NCBI GenBank assembly: GCA_030372335.1
Contig: JAUDCW010000016.1
Length of the DNA stretch: 53,222 nucleotides
Strand: one strand, 5' to 3'
Source: JALCOL01 sp022649665
Lineage (GTDB): Bacteria > Bacillota > Bacilli > Lactobacillales > Enterococcaceae
The position numbers and the translations under genes are program-made. Below, piece by piece: positions 43,721 to 52,354 of this stretch (its first letter is position 1; each line of letters begins with the position of its first letter). A model generated the notes under the pieces. The model did not search any database. It saw only the letters and a program-made list of their open reading frames with translations, and was not told the DNA's origin.

Positions 43721-44434
43721 TCACTTGGTGCCACTGATGACAAACGACCCCATCCATGGTCCTCCCCACCATCCATTAATGCCAGTCCTCGTAACAACAA
43801 CATTTGAAAGACCATTTTGCTCCAAGATACTTTTATACTCTTTGAATTTATTTTCCATATCAACAATGATCAAACGTCCGCCCGGTTTGAGCACTCGAAC
43901 TGCTTCCTTCAATGCCTGATCACGCTTGGAAGCTGGCTTAATGTTATGAAAAGCATAACTGGATACCACATAATCATAATCATGATCATGCACTGGGAGA
44001 TCAGCCATATCAGCTGTGATTAATGTCGTTCGATCACCAACATGATTGTAATCGATGTTAGTCTGAGTTTTTGCAGCAGAATTGTTTGATTGATCTCGAC
44101 TCAACCAGAGATCAACACCATCTGCGGACCCACCTTTTGTAAGTAATTTTGCAAATAAAATCAAAACTGCACCACTACCACAACCTAAATCCAGTACTTT
44201 TTCATTTCCGTTAATCTTCAATTTACTCAGGATGGTTTGCCAAATAGCAAGCTTTCCCCAAAGTGAGGTATGAATAAAAATCATTCCAGAAGTCAGCATA
44301 CTCAATCCAAAGATCAGCGAAATGATCGATCCAACATATTGATGATTAAAATCGAGATTGACCAAAGTGATGATTCCAACTCCTATGAACATAATCGGCA
44401 CTAATGGCGCATCCAATCCATATCTTAGCTTCAT
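43721..44434 (-). CDS. Membrane-anchored class I SAM-dependent methyltransferase
   Basis: The 237-residue protein has two membrane helices at the N-terminus (about 10-27 and 34-54), then a Rossmann methyltransferase domain: motif I VLDLGCGSGAVLILF, the acidic DGVDLW, TADMADLPVHDHDYDYVVSS and VLKPGGRLIIVDM. The pattern resembles Methyltransf_11/31-type small-molecule or lipid methyltransferases; the substrate is unknown. It is AT-richer than its neighbours and uses more AT-ending codons, and it lies within a scarred island, so it was probably acquired horizontally. AGAGGA precedes its ATG. Confidence 0.85.
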   Translation of the reverse strand: MKLRYGLDAPLVPIMFIGVGIITLVNLDFNHQYVGSIISLIFGLSMLTSGMIFIHTSLWGKLAIWQTILSKLKINGNEKVLDLGCGSGAVLILFAKLLTKGGSADGVDLWLSRDQSNNSAAKTQTNIDYNHVGDRTTLITADMADLPVHDHDYDYVVSSYAFHNIKPASKRDQALKEAVRVLKPGGRLIIVDMENKFKEYKSILEQNGLSNVVVTRTGINGWWGGPWMGSFVISGTK

Positions 44435-44453
44435 ATATAAATCCTCTTTATAA

Positions 44454-44468
44454 CATAATTTGATTATG
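44454..44468. promoter_or_regulatory. Small palindrome before the methyltransferase gene
   Basis: CATAAT-TTG-ATTATG, a perfect 6-bp inverted repeat about 20 bases upstream of the start, in a very AT-rich region with several -10-like words (TATAAT on the minus strand near 44495-44500, TGGTAAGAT near 44476-44484). Possible operator. Confidence 0.35.
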
Positions 44469-44601
44469 CTAATCTTACCAATTTAGATTTGATTATAATA
44501 ATTACAATTATTATTATTGAAAGGCTACTACAATTCTGGCAGTGATACAAATGTTGGTCATGGTGACGATTGTTTTTTTGATTAAGCTAAATTTTTAATA
44601 A

Positions 44602-44672
44602 AGCGGACAATGAGAATTGAAGTCATATCATCGGTTTGGAAGACCGAAGTTTTACCATTAAACTACATCCGC
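44602..44672 (-). tRNA. tRNA-Gly-like sequence (anticodon UCC), possibly degenerate
   Basis: Read on the minus strand: acceptor GCGGATG with TGTCCGC (two G-U pairs), D-arm GTTT/AAAC, anticodon arm TCGGT-CTTCCAA-ACCGA with TCC, T-arm ATGAC-TTCAATT-CTCAT with a C-C clash at the loop-closing pair. 71 bases, no encoded CCA. The cloverleaf is nearly intact, so it might be functional or a recent pseudogene. Confidence 0.55.
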
Positions 44673-44682
44673 AAGAACATCA

Positions 44683-44757
44683 ACACCCAGCTCTGGATTT
44701 GAGCCAACGACTTCTAGCTTGTGGATCTAACGAGCTACCAGGCTGCTCTATCTCGCG
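44683..44757 (-). pseudogene. Degenerate tRNA-Met-like remnant
   Basis: On the minus strand CGCGAGATAGAGCAGCCTGG and GTAGCTCG match the 5' half of bacterial initiator-type tRNA-Met, but the anticodon arm is scrambled (loop TCCACAA), the T-arm is mismatched and the 3' acceptor strand no longer pairs. Confidence 0.65.
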
Positions 44758-44758
44758 A

Positions 44759-44825
44759 CTGTCCCGGCTGGATTCGAACTAGCGACCTATTGATTAACAG
44801 TCAAGCATTCTATCGAAATTGGACA
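44759..44825 (-). pseudogene. Degenerate tRNA-Asn remnant, second arm of the inverted repeat
   Basis: On the minus strand: anticodon loop CTGTTAA (GTT, Asn), T-arm GCTAG-TTCGAAT-CCAGC with one mismatch, acceptor 3' strand CGGGACA. The 5' side TGTCC still pairs with GGACA, but part of the D-arm is missing (67 bases in all). It ends four bases before the comFA -35. Confidence 0.75.
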
Positions 44826-44828
44826 CTT

Positions 44829-44857
44829 TTGTCACAATCTTTTCTTTTGCGTATCTA
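44829..44857 (+). promoter_or_regulatory. Promoter of comFA-comFC
   Basis: TTGTCA (44829-44834), 17-base spacer, TATCTA (44852-44857), directly abutting the tRNA-Asn remnant. No competence (Cin) box is seen. Confidence 0.6.
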
Positions 44858-44876
44858 GTTACAGGAGGGGAAGCCT

Positions 44877-46250
44877 GTGGAAGAACTTTGGGGACGGCAT
44901 GTCGCACTCAGCGAATTGTCCGAGCATGCTCGCCGGCAACTGAAAAAAGAAATGATCAAAAGCGAACAAGCGGTCTTTCTTCGCGGTAATCATGTTCACT
45001 GCCGCCGCTGCGGGAGCGTGACGACCGCAAAAGTTGCGCATCTTCCGCTTTCAGCAGATGCGAAGCCGCGCTATTTTTGTCCTGCTTGTTTGATCATGGG
45101 GAGAATGTGCACACAGACTGCGCTGTTTCATTTGCCCTCACCGGTAAAAAGCAGTCCCGCACCCGCCACCAGTGCACCAGCCAGCGTATTGTCTTGGCAA
45201 GGACGCCTGACTGCCGCGCAGATGCGCGTCAGCCGCCAATTATGTGAAAATACTGTGAAGCCGCATTTAGTATGGGCCGTTACGGGGGCGGGAAAAACAG
45301 AAATGCTGTTTCCGCTGATCGATGAAGTTCTTTCTAAAGGCGGGAGAGTTGCTTTTGTCTCGCCGCGCGTCGATGTCTGCCGTGAGATCGCTCCGCGCTT
45401 AAAAGATGCATTTGAAAAGGTGCCGCAGCTCCTGCTTCACGGCGGCAGCGAAGAAAAATATCGCTTTACGCCGCTCATAGTGTGTACGACGCATCAGCTC
45501 CTGCGCTTTAAAGATGCGTTTGAGTTGGTGATCGTGGATGAAGTCGATGCGTTTCCGTTTGCCGGCGATGAAATGCTGGCATTCGGTGTCAAGAAAGCTG
45601 TCAAATCAGCTGGGCGCATCGTTTACTTGTCAGCGACGCCGTCAAAAGAAATGCTGCAGCAAACGAAAAGCGGCGAGCTGGCATTATCTCTTTTGCCGGC
45701 ACGGTTTCACCGCAAACCCCTGCCGCAGCCGCAATTTATTTGGCTGAACAAGTGGGAAGCAGCAATTGAAAAAGCTAAACTTCCGCAGCGGCTGCAGAAA
45801 AGAATCAAAAAACTCGCTGAAAATGGACCGCTCTTGATTTTTTGTCCCGAAATCCGCCATTTGGAAGCGGTCGCTCACTGGATCAAACGGAAGCTTCCTG
45901 ATTATAAAAGCGCTTGGGTCTACAGCGGTGATGCAAAACGGAAAGAAAAAGTCGCCGCGCTGCGCCGGGGAGAGCTGGAGATCCTTATCACAACGACGAT
46001 CCTCGAGCGTGGAGTCACATTTAGCGGGGTTAGTGTGCTCGTGCTGGGTGCGAACCACCGAGTATTCAATACGGCCAGCCTGCTGCAGATCCTGGGGCGG
46101 GTCGGGCGCAAAGTGGAAAATCTGGCGGGGGAAGTTATATTCGTGCATGATGGTCAGACACGTGCGATGACAGAAGTGAAAGGACAAGTGCGTTATTTGA
46201 ACCAAAAAGCCGGCGAGGAGGGACTGTTGGATGAGCTGTCCGATGTGTAG
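44877..46250 (+). CDS. comFA: Late competence helicase ComFA
   Basis: Cytoplasmic ATPase driving uptake of single-stranded DNA through ComEC during transformation. The 457-residue protein has a four-cysteine zinc site (CRRCG at about 42 and CPACL at about 70), Walker A TGAGKTEML, Walker B IVDEVDAF, LSATPS, and helicase C-terminal motifs VYSGDAKRKEK, TTTILERGVTF and QILGRVGR. It starts with GTG after AGGAGGGG. The frame is intact despite the duplicated fragment upstream. It overlaps comFC by 20 bases. Confidence 0.94.
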   Translation: MEELWGRHVALSELSEHARRQLKKEMIKSEQAVFLRGNHVHCRRCGSVTTAKVAHLPLSADAKPRYFCPACLIMGRMCTQTALFHLPSPVKSSPAPATSAPASVLSWQGRLTAAQMRVSRQLCENTVKPHLVWAVTGAGKTEMLFPLIDEVLSKGGRVAFVSPRVDVCREIAPRLKDAFEKVPQLLLHGGSEEKYRFTPLIVCTTHQLLRFKDAFELVIVDEVDAFPFAGDEMLAFGVKKAVKSAGRIVYLSATPSKEMLQQTKSGELALSLLPARFHRKPLPQPQFIWLNKWEAAIEKAKLPQRLQKRIKKLAENGPLLIFCPEIRHLEAVAHWIKRKLPDYKSAWVYSGDAKRKEKVAALRRGELEILITTTILERGVTFSGVSVLVLGANHRVFNTASLLQILGRVGRKVENLAGEVIFVHDGQTRAMTEVKGQVRYLNQKAGEEGLLDELSDV

Positions 46251-46926
46251 GACGCGGAGCCATCCGCGTTTAACGTGCCGCAGCTTTTTTGGCCTGGCGC
46301 CGCTCGCGCGCGACCAGCTTTGTCCGAGCTGCCGCGCGGCTTTTGTTTTTTATGAGAGCGGAAATTGTCCCGGCTGCGGCAAAAGCGGTGTTGCAGAAGA
46401 CGCTTGTCCGGAGTGTGCGTATTGGCATATGGTTTATCCCGAAAAGACTTTTGCCCACCGCGGCTTGATCCATTATGAAGGTGCAATGAAAGAAGTACTG
46501 CAGCAATACAAATATGGTGGCGATTACCGTTTGCGGCAAGTGTTTTCAGAGATAATCGCCGCGGCGCTCGGGCCGCTCAGCAAAAAGGGCTGGCAGATCG
46601 TTCCGATCCCAAGCGTGGCGGCGAAAAATCAGCAGCGCGGCTTCGATCCAGTCAGTGCGCTGCTGGAAGCTGCTGGGATCCCGCAAACGCCCCTTTTGGA
46701 AAAAATGACAGCGACTGCCCCGCAAGCCGGGAAAAGCCGCCAAGAGCGATTGAGATTAGTGCAGCCTTTTCAGTTGCACGCGACATTGCGCGAGCAGCCG
46801 ATCTGCTTGTTCGATGACGTCTATACGACTGGGCGGACATTGTTCCACGCGAAATATCTTTTCTGGCGCTCCGGCCCTTTCTGGCAAGGAACAGAGAATC
46901 TTATCAGCATTTCCTTGGCCCGCTGA
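46231..46926 (+). CDS. comFC: Competence protein ComFC, phosphoribosyltransferase-like
   Basis: Partner of ComFA in DNA uptake. The 231-residue protein has an N-terminal cysteine-rich zinc region (CPMCRTRS, LCPSCRAA, CPGCGK, CPECAYW) and a C-terminal PRTase domain with IVPIPSVAAKNQQRGFDPV and the PRPP loop CLFDDVYTTGRTL. GAGGAGGGA precedes the ATG inside comFA. It is intact, so late DNA uptake could be functional if other com genes exist. Confidence 0.94.
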   Translation: MSCPMCRTRSHPRLTCRSFFGLAPLARDQLCPSCRAAFVFYESGNCPGCGKSGVAEDACPECAYWHMVYPEKTFAHRGLIHYEGAMKEVLQQYKYGGDYRLRQVFSEIIAAALGPLSKKGWQIVPIPSVAAKNQQRGFDPVSALLEAAGIPQTPLLEKMTATAPQAGKSRQERLRLVQPFQLHATLREQPICLFDDVYTTGRTLFHAKYLFWRSGPFWQGTENLISISLAR

Positions 46927-46939
46927 GAGAGGAATCTCT

Positions 46940-46967
46940 TTGCAAATGCGCTTTCATTAGCTATAAT
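46940..46967 (+). promoter_or_regulatory. Promoter of hpf
   Basis: TTGCAA (46940-46945), 16-base spacer, TATAAT (46962-46967). Confidence 0.8.
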
Positions 46968-47038
46968 AATGGTAAGGGAGAAAGCCGAAGAGTGGTCCTT
47001 CAGTTTTCTTTTGATGGTAGATGAAAGGGGTAGGTAAT

Positions 47039-47581
47039 ATGTTTAGATATAACGTTCGTGGTGAAAATATCGAAGTAACGCCGGCAATTCGCGATTATGT
47101 CGAGAAAAAGGTCGGCAAGCTGGAACGATACTTTACTGACGTGCCTGAAGCAACTGCACATGTAAATTTAAAAGTTTACACAGAAAAAACAGCGAAAGTA
47201 GAAGTAACGATTCCGCTTCCTTATATCATTTTACGGGCTGAAGAAACTTCACCTGATCTCTATGCCAGCATCGATTTGGTTGTCGACAAGCTTGAGCGGC
47301 AAATCCGCAAATACAAAACCAAAATCCATCGCAAATCACGTGAAACTGGGGTTCCAACGGAAGTGGTGGCAAGTATTGCCGACGAAGAAGAAGGCAATAA
47401 CTCGCTTGACATCGTCCGCACGAAACGTGTTTCGCTTAAACCGATGGACAGCGAAGAAGCTGTTCTGCAAATGAATATGCTCGGGCACAACTTCTTTATT
47501 TTTGAAGATGCCGAAACAAACGGCACGAGCATTGTTTATCGGCGGAAAGACGGCAAGTACGGCTTGATCGAAACCGATTAG
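47039..47581 (+). CDS. hpf: Ribosome hibernation promoting factor, long form
   Basis: Pairs 70S ribosomes into inactive 100S dimers in stationary phase. The 180 residues contain the N-terminal S30AE domain (1-95: FRYNVRGENIEVTPAIRDYVEKK shortened here to its VTPAIRDYVEKK core) and the C-terminal dimerisation domain (KRVSLKPMDSEEAVLQMNML, YRRKDGKYGLIE) that defines the long form. ATG 47039 follows AAAGGGGTAGG; an upstream in-frame ATG at 47021 is rejected. Own promoter and terminator. Confidence 0.95.
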   Translation: MFRYNVRGENIEVTPAIRDYVEKKVGKLERYFTDVPEATAHVNLKVYTEKTAKVEVTIPLPYIILRAEETSPDLYASIDLVVDKLERQIRKYKTKIHRKSRETGVPTEVVASIADEEEGNNSLDIVRTKRVSLKPMDSEEAVLQMNMLGHNFFIFEDAETNGTSIVYRRKDGKYGLIETD

Positions 47582-47610
47582 AGGCATTTTTCATTTAACA
47601 TGAATATGTG

Positions 47611-47654
47611 AAAGGTCCGGAAGAGAGGGGCACTCTTTTCCGGACCTTTTCCGT
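47611..47654 (+). terminator. Terminator of hpf
   Basis: AAAGGTCCGGAA-GAG pairs with CTC-TTTTCCGGACCTTT with a two-base bulge; T4 follows. Confidence 0.92.
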
Positions 47655-47665
47655 TCAGATAACTA

Positions 47666-47694
47666 TTTCAATTTGATTGTGAAAATGCTACTAT
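47666..47694 (+). promoter_or_regulatory. Promoter of secA
   Basis: TTTCAA (47666-47671), 17-base spacer, TACTAT (47689-47694) preceded by TGC. The resulting leader of about 140 bases (47701-47844) has no convincing regulatory fold or leader peptide. Confidence 0.6.
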
Positions 47695-47844
47695 AGAAGA
47701 TAGCGGAATACATATTGATACGCGAGAAGCCCGCATTTTACTGTTGTTTATTGACGGTCGGAATGCGTTCAGGCAAAATGGATCAAACATTTGAATGAGG
47801 CAATGAAAACTTGACAGAATAGACGAATTCGAAAGGAAATGGCA

Positions 47845-50361
47845 ATGGCGAATCTTTTAAAGAAAATCGTTGAAAGCGATAAAAAAGAATTAAAACGGTT
47901 GAGCGATACGGCGGACAAAGTCGAAGCGCTGGCTGAGCAGATGGAAGCTCTCACAGATGATGAAATGCGCGCGAAAACCGAAGAATATAAAAATCGGGTA
48001 AAACAAGGTGAAGAGCTGGACGATCTTTTAGTCGAAGCATTCGCGCTCGTCCGTGAAGGAGCACGGCGTGTTTTAGGACTGTATCCGTTCCACGTTCAGA
48101 TCATGGGCGGGATCGTACTGCACCATGGGGATATCGCCGAGATGAAAACCGGTGAAGGGAAAACGTTGACGTCGACAATGCCGCTTTATTTGAATGCGCT
48201 GAGCAGCGAAGGCGTCCATGTTGTTACCGTCAATGAATATTTGGCAACTCGTGATGCACAGGAAATGGGCGAGCTGTTCCGCTTTTTAGGACTTACGGTC
48301 GGCTTGAACTTGAATGCTATGTCGCCGGAAGAAAAGCGGGAAGCGTATTTATGCGACATTACTTACAATACGAATAATGAACTCGGCTTTGATTATCTGC
48401 GCGACAACATGGTCGTTTACCGCGACCAAATGGTGCAGCGTCCTTTGAACTATGCAATCGTCGATGAAGTCGATTCGATCTTGATCGATGAAGCGCGGAC
48501 CCCACTGATCATTTCCGGGCAGGCTGAAAAATCGACAGCTTTTTATACGCGGGCTGATAATTTTGTCAAACGGCTCAAAGAAGAAGTCGATTACAAGATC
48601 GATGTCCAGTCGAAGACGATCTCATTGACAGAAGAAGGAATCGAAAAAGCCGAAGAAAATTTCGGTGTTGAAAACTTATATGATGTCGAAAATACGGCGC
48701 TGACTCATTACTTGGATCAAAGTTTACGTGCCAACTATATCATGATCCGCGATATCGACTATGTCGTCCAAGAAGGCAAAGTTTTGATCGTTGATCAATT
48801 CACCGGACGCATCATGGACGGCCGCCGCTATTCTGACGGGCTCCATCAAGCGATCGAAGCTAAAGAAGGCGTTGAAGTCGAAGATGAAACGCAAACGATG
48901 GCAACGATCACCTTCCAGAACTACTTCCGGATGTACAAGAAGCTGGCCGGGATGACCGGGACGGCGAAAACTGAAGAAGAAGAGTTCCGCGAAATCTACA
49001 ATATGCAAGTGATCCAGATCCCGACGAACCGGCCGATCATCCGGATCGACCAGGCGGATCTTTTATATCCAACATTGAAATCAAAATTCAAGGCAGTCGT
49101 GAAAGACATCAAAGAACGCCACTTGAAAGGGCAGCCGGTCCTTGTCGGGACAGTGGCAGTCGAAACTTCCGAACTGTTGAGCGATATGCTGAATAAAGAA
49201 AAAATCCCGCATGAAGTGCTGAACGCTAAAAATCACTTTAAAGAAGCTGAGATCATCATGAACGCCGGCCAAAAAGGTGCGGTCACGATCGCGACCAACA
49301 TGGCTGGGCGCGGGACCGACATCAAGCTCGGACTGGGCGTCATTGAACTCGGCGGTTTAGCGGTGATCGGGACCGAACGCCACGAATCGCGGCGGATCGA
49401 TAACCAGCTGCGCGGACGTTCCGGGCGCCAAGGAGATCCGGGCTGGACACAGTTTTATCTTTCGCTGCAAGACGATTTGATGAAGCGTTTCGGCTCTGAA
49501 CGGGTGACGGCTTTCTTGGAACGCTTGAATATCGGCGAAGAAGATGCGGTGATCCAGAGCAAGATGCTCAGCAAACAAGTAGAAGCCGCGCAGCGGCGTG
49601 TTGAAGGGAACAACTATGATTCCCGGAAAAATGTCCTGCAATATGATGATGTCATCCGCGAACAGCGCGAGATTATTTACAATCAGCGCCAGCAAGTGAT
49701 CATGGAAGACAAGACATTGACCGATGTTTTGATGAATATGGTGCGCCGGACGGTTGACCGGGTCGTTGACGATCATACCTTGATGGATCCGAAAAATCCG
49801 AAATATGAAGGCATTTTAGATTTTGCCAGAAATGCGGTCGTGCACGAAGACGAAATCAATTTGGATGATCTGGAAGGCAAGACGCCGGAAGAAATGAAAG
49901 CTTATTTGTACCGGCTTGCCGATAATGTGCTCCATGAAAAAGAGAAGCACTTGAACGGACCAGAACAAATGCTTGAATTTCAAAAAGTCGTGATCTTGCG
50001 AGTCGTCGACAGCAAATGGACGGATCACATCGATGCGATGGATCAGCTGCGCCAATCGATCGGACTGCGCTCTTATGGGCAGAACAATCCGCTTGTCGAA
50101 TATCAAACAGAAGGCTATCAGATGTTTGAAGATATGGTCGGAGCGATCGAATTTGAAGTAACGCGGCTCTTCATGAAAGCCGAGATCCGCCAAAATGTGC
50201 AGCGCGAACAAGTTGCTCAAGGCAGCGCTCAAGGCGGCAATACCGAAGAAGCGAATACCGCCAGCGCAAAAAAACCAGCACACGTCAAAAAAGTCGGCCG
50301 CAATGATCCATGTCCATGCGGCAGCGGAAAAAAATATAAAAATTGCCACGGCAAAAAATAA
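47845..50361 (+). CDS. secA: Preprotein translocase ATPase SecA
   Basis: Motor that pushes unfolded proteins through SecYEG. The 838-residue protein has Walker A MKTGEGKTLTS, the VDEVDSILIDEARTPL helicase motif, the preprotein cross-linking region, TNMAGRGTDIKL, the two-helix finger and IRDPCPCGSG-type zinc tail (here DPCPCGSGKKYKNCH, CXCX8CH). ATG 47845 is eight bases after AAAGGA; ATG 47839 almost touches that site. Followed by a terminator. Confidence 0.98.
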   Translation: MANLLKKIVESDKKELKRLSDTADKVEALAEQMEALTDDEMRAKTEEYKNRVKQGEELDDLLVEAFALVREGARRVLGLYPFHVQIMGGIVLHHGDIAEMKTGEGKTLTSTMPLYLNALSSEGVHVVTVNEYLATRDAQEMGELFRFLGLTVGLNLNAMSPEEKREAYLCDITYNTNNELGFDYLRDNMVVYRDQMVQRPLNYAIVDEVDSILIDEARTPLIISGQAEKSTAFYTRADNFVKRLKEEVDYKIDVQSKTISLTEEGIEKAEENFGVENLYDVENTALTHYLDQSLRANYIMIRDIDYVVQEGKVLIVDQFTGRIMDGRRYSDGLHQAIEAKEGVEVEDETQTMATITFQNYFRMYKKLAGMTGTAKTEEEEFREIYNMQVIQIPTNRPIIRIDQADLLYPTLKSKFKAVVKDIKERHLKGQPVLVGTVAVETSELLSDMLNKEKIPHEVLNAKNHFKEAEIIMNAGQKGAVTIATNMAGRGTDIKLGLGVIELGGLAVIGTERHESRRIDNQLRGRSGRQGDPGWTQFYLSLQDDLMKRFGSERVTAFLERLNIGEEDAVIQSKMLSKQVEAAQRRVEGNNYDSRKNVLQYDDVIREQREIIYNQRQQVIMEDKTLTDVLMNMVRRTVDRVVDDHTLMDPKNPKYEGILDFARNAVVHEDEINLDDLEGKTPEEMKAYLYRLADNVLHEKEKHLNGPEQMLEFQKVVILRVVDSKWTDHIDAMDQLRQSIGLRSYGQNNPLVEYQTEGYQMFEDMVGAIEFEVTRLFMKAEIRQNVQREQVAQGSAQGGNTEEANTASAKKPAHVKKVGRNDPCPCGSGKKYKNCHGKK

Positions 50362-50368
50362 CTGGCAT

Positions 50369-50413
50369 AAGCTGGAACATGATGCTTTCAGATGATCATC
50401 GTTCCAGCTTTTT
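50369..50413 (+). terminator. Terminator of secA
   Basis: AAGCTGGAAC (50369-50378) pairs with GTTCCAGCTT (50401-50410) around an inner ATGAT/ATCAT stem; T-run follows. Confidence 0.88.
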
Positions 50414-50441
50414 GCCGTCATCAAAAAAGGGGAGATTTATT

Positions 50442-51558
50442 ATGGAAAATGCGGAGATCCGCAACAAATTAGACGAAATGCAGACCACTATCAACTCATT
50501 CAGGAGGTCTCTTTGACTTAGATCAATTGGAAGAAGATATCGCACAAAATGAATCGATGATGGCCCAGCCTGATTTTTGGGATGACCAAGCGCGGGCACA
50601 GGCAATCATCAATGAAACCAACAGCAAAAAAAGCGAATTCGACCAGTTCCACGAGCTCGACGAACAAGTTTCCGAGTTGGAACTTTTGTTTGAGATGCTG
50701 CAAGATGAGCCAGATACGGAACTGCAAACGGAACTTGAAAATAAACTGACGGCAACGAAAACACATTTGGATCAATATGAATTAGGGATGCTCCTCCAAG
50801 GACCGTATGACCACAACAATGCGATCTTGGAACTTCATCCGGGTGCCGGCGGGACGGAATCGCAAGATTGGGGCAGCATGCTGCTGCGAATGTACACCCG
50901 CTGGGCCGAACAGCACGACTTTGCAGTGGAAGTCGTCGATTATCAAGCTGGTGACGAAGCGGGGATTAAAAGTGTGACGCTGTTGATCAAAGGCTATAAC
51001 GCTTTCGGATATTTGAAGAGCGAACGCGGCGTGCACCGGCTTGTGCGGATCTCGCCGTTCGACTCTGCCAAGCGGCGTCATACGTCATTTTGTTCGGCCG
51101 AAGTCATGCCGGAACTTGATGATACGATCGAAGTCGATATCAACCCGGATGACTTGAAGATCGATGTCTACCGTGCGTCAGGCGCCGGCGGGCAGCATAT
51201 CAACAAGACGTCCTCGGCGGTCCGGATCACCCACTTGCCGACCGGGATCGTTGTCGCTTCGCAAGCGCAGCGCTCGCAGCTGCAAAACCGCGAACAAGCG
51301 ATGAAGATGCTGAAAGCGAAACTTTATCAGCTGGAAGAAGAGAAAAAAGCCGAAGAAGCTGCGAAATTGCGCGGCGACCAAATGGATATCGGCTGGGGCT
51401 CGCAGATCCGCTCGTACGTTTTCCATCCTTATTCGATGGTCAAAGATCACCGGACCAATCACGAGACCGGAAATGTCCAGGCTGTGATGGACGGCGACTT
51501 GGACGGCTTCATCGATGCCTATCTGAAATGGCATCTTTCACAGGAAGAGGCAAAGTAG
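50442..51558 (+). CDS. prfB: Peptide chain release factor 2 with programmed +1 frameshift
   Basis: Releases peptides at UGA and UAA. ATG 50442 (after GGGGAG) opens 24 codons ending in CTT, then an in-frame TGA at 50514-50516; the ribosome slips one base at CTT-TGA-C to continue at 50515. The internal AGGAGG (50502-50507) three bases before CTT is the classic stimulator, so RF2 controls its own level. The product is 371 residues with SPF in VRISPFDSAKRR (UGA/UAA recognition) and GASGAGGQHINKT? more exactly the GGQ motif in SGAGGQHINKTSSAVR for peptide release. Automated annotation may split or truncate it at 50527. Confidence 0.96.
50502..50517 (+). promoter_or_regulatory. RF2 programmed +1 frameshift site
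   Basis: AGGAGG, three-base spacer TCT, slippery CTT, stop TGA followed by C. All the elements needed for +1 shifting are present. Confidence 0.95.
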
Positions 51559-51609
51559 CAGAATTGCAATCTGTTTGTAAACTTGTGAAAGTCGTTTGCA
51601 ATCTTCATT

Positions 51610-51618
51610 TGGTATAAT
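51610..51618 (+). promoter_or_regulatory. Extended -10 promoter of ftsEX
   Basis: TGG followed by a consensus TATAAT (51613-51618); the -35 is poor. There is no clear terminator after prfB. Confidence 0.6.
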
Positions 51619-51652
51619 GAATCCCGATCGTTATGGAAGGAAAGAGGAATTC

Positions 51653-52354
51653 ATGATTGAGTTAAAAGAAGTCAGTAAAAAATATCCGCATGGCATCACG
51701 GCGCTCGATACGCTCAACCTCGAGATCCAGCCGGATGAATTCGTATATCTCATCGGACCGAGCGGCGCGGGGAAATCGACTTTTATCAAGCTGTTGTACC
51801 GCGAAGAAAAAGCGAGCCGCGGCGAAGTCATCGTGGCCGGTTATAATTTGCGCAAGATCAAACGGCGGCAGATCCCGCTGTTGCGTCGCAAGATCAGTGT
51901 CGTTTTTCAAGACTATAAACTGCTGCCGAAAAAAAATGTGTATGAAAATGTCGCTTTTGCCCTCGAAGTGATCAAAACGAAAAAGCGCGAAATCAAACCG
52001 CGAGTGTTGGAAGCCTTGAAAAAAGTCGGGTTGGAAAACAAGCTAAAAGCTTTTCCAGATGAACTATCCGGCGGTGAACAGCAGCGGCTTTCGATCGCCC
52101 GGGCGATCGTTGACCGGCCGAGCATCTTGATCGCTGATGAACCGACCGGCAACCTCGACGCACAAACAGCCGAAGAGATCATGCAGATCTTGGAAAAGAT
52201 CCATGCTGAAGGGACGCTGGTCATCATGGCGACCCATAATCATGCACTGATCAAAGCTCATCCCCATCGGGTGATCACGATCGAACACGGAAAGATCACT
52301 GATGACCGGAAGGAGGATGAATATGCTGCGCCACTTGAAAGAAAGTTTGATTAG
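51653..52354 (+). CDS. ftsE: Cell division ATP-binding protein FtsE
   Basis: ABC-type ATPase that with FtsX controls peptidoglycan hydrolases at division or elongation. The 233 residues hold Walker A GPSGAGKST, the family QDYKLLPKKNVYENVAF, signature LSGGEQQRLSIARAI, Walker B LIADEPTGNLD and the switch in MATHNH. AAAGAGGA precedes ATG 51653. It overlaps ftsX by 32 bases. Confidence 0.96.
   Translation: MIELKEVSKKYPHGITALDTLNLEIQPDEFVYLIGPSGAGKSTFIKLLYREEKASRGEVIVAGYNLRKIKRRQIPLLRRKISVVFQDYKLLPKKNVYENVAFALEVIKTKKREIKPRVLEALKKVGLENKLKAFPDELSGGEQQRLSIARAIVDRPSILIADEPTGNLDAQTAEEIMQILEKIHAEGTLVIMATHNHALIKAHPHRVITIEHGKITDDRKEDEYAAPLERKFD

Noticed and set aside
47701..47844. SecM-like leader peptide upstream of secA
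   Set aside because: A TTG-started frame exists near 47716-47799, but it has no ribosome site, no export signal and no arrest-like motif.
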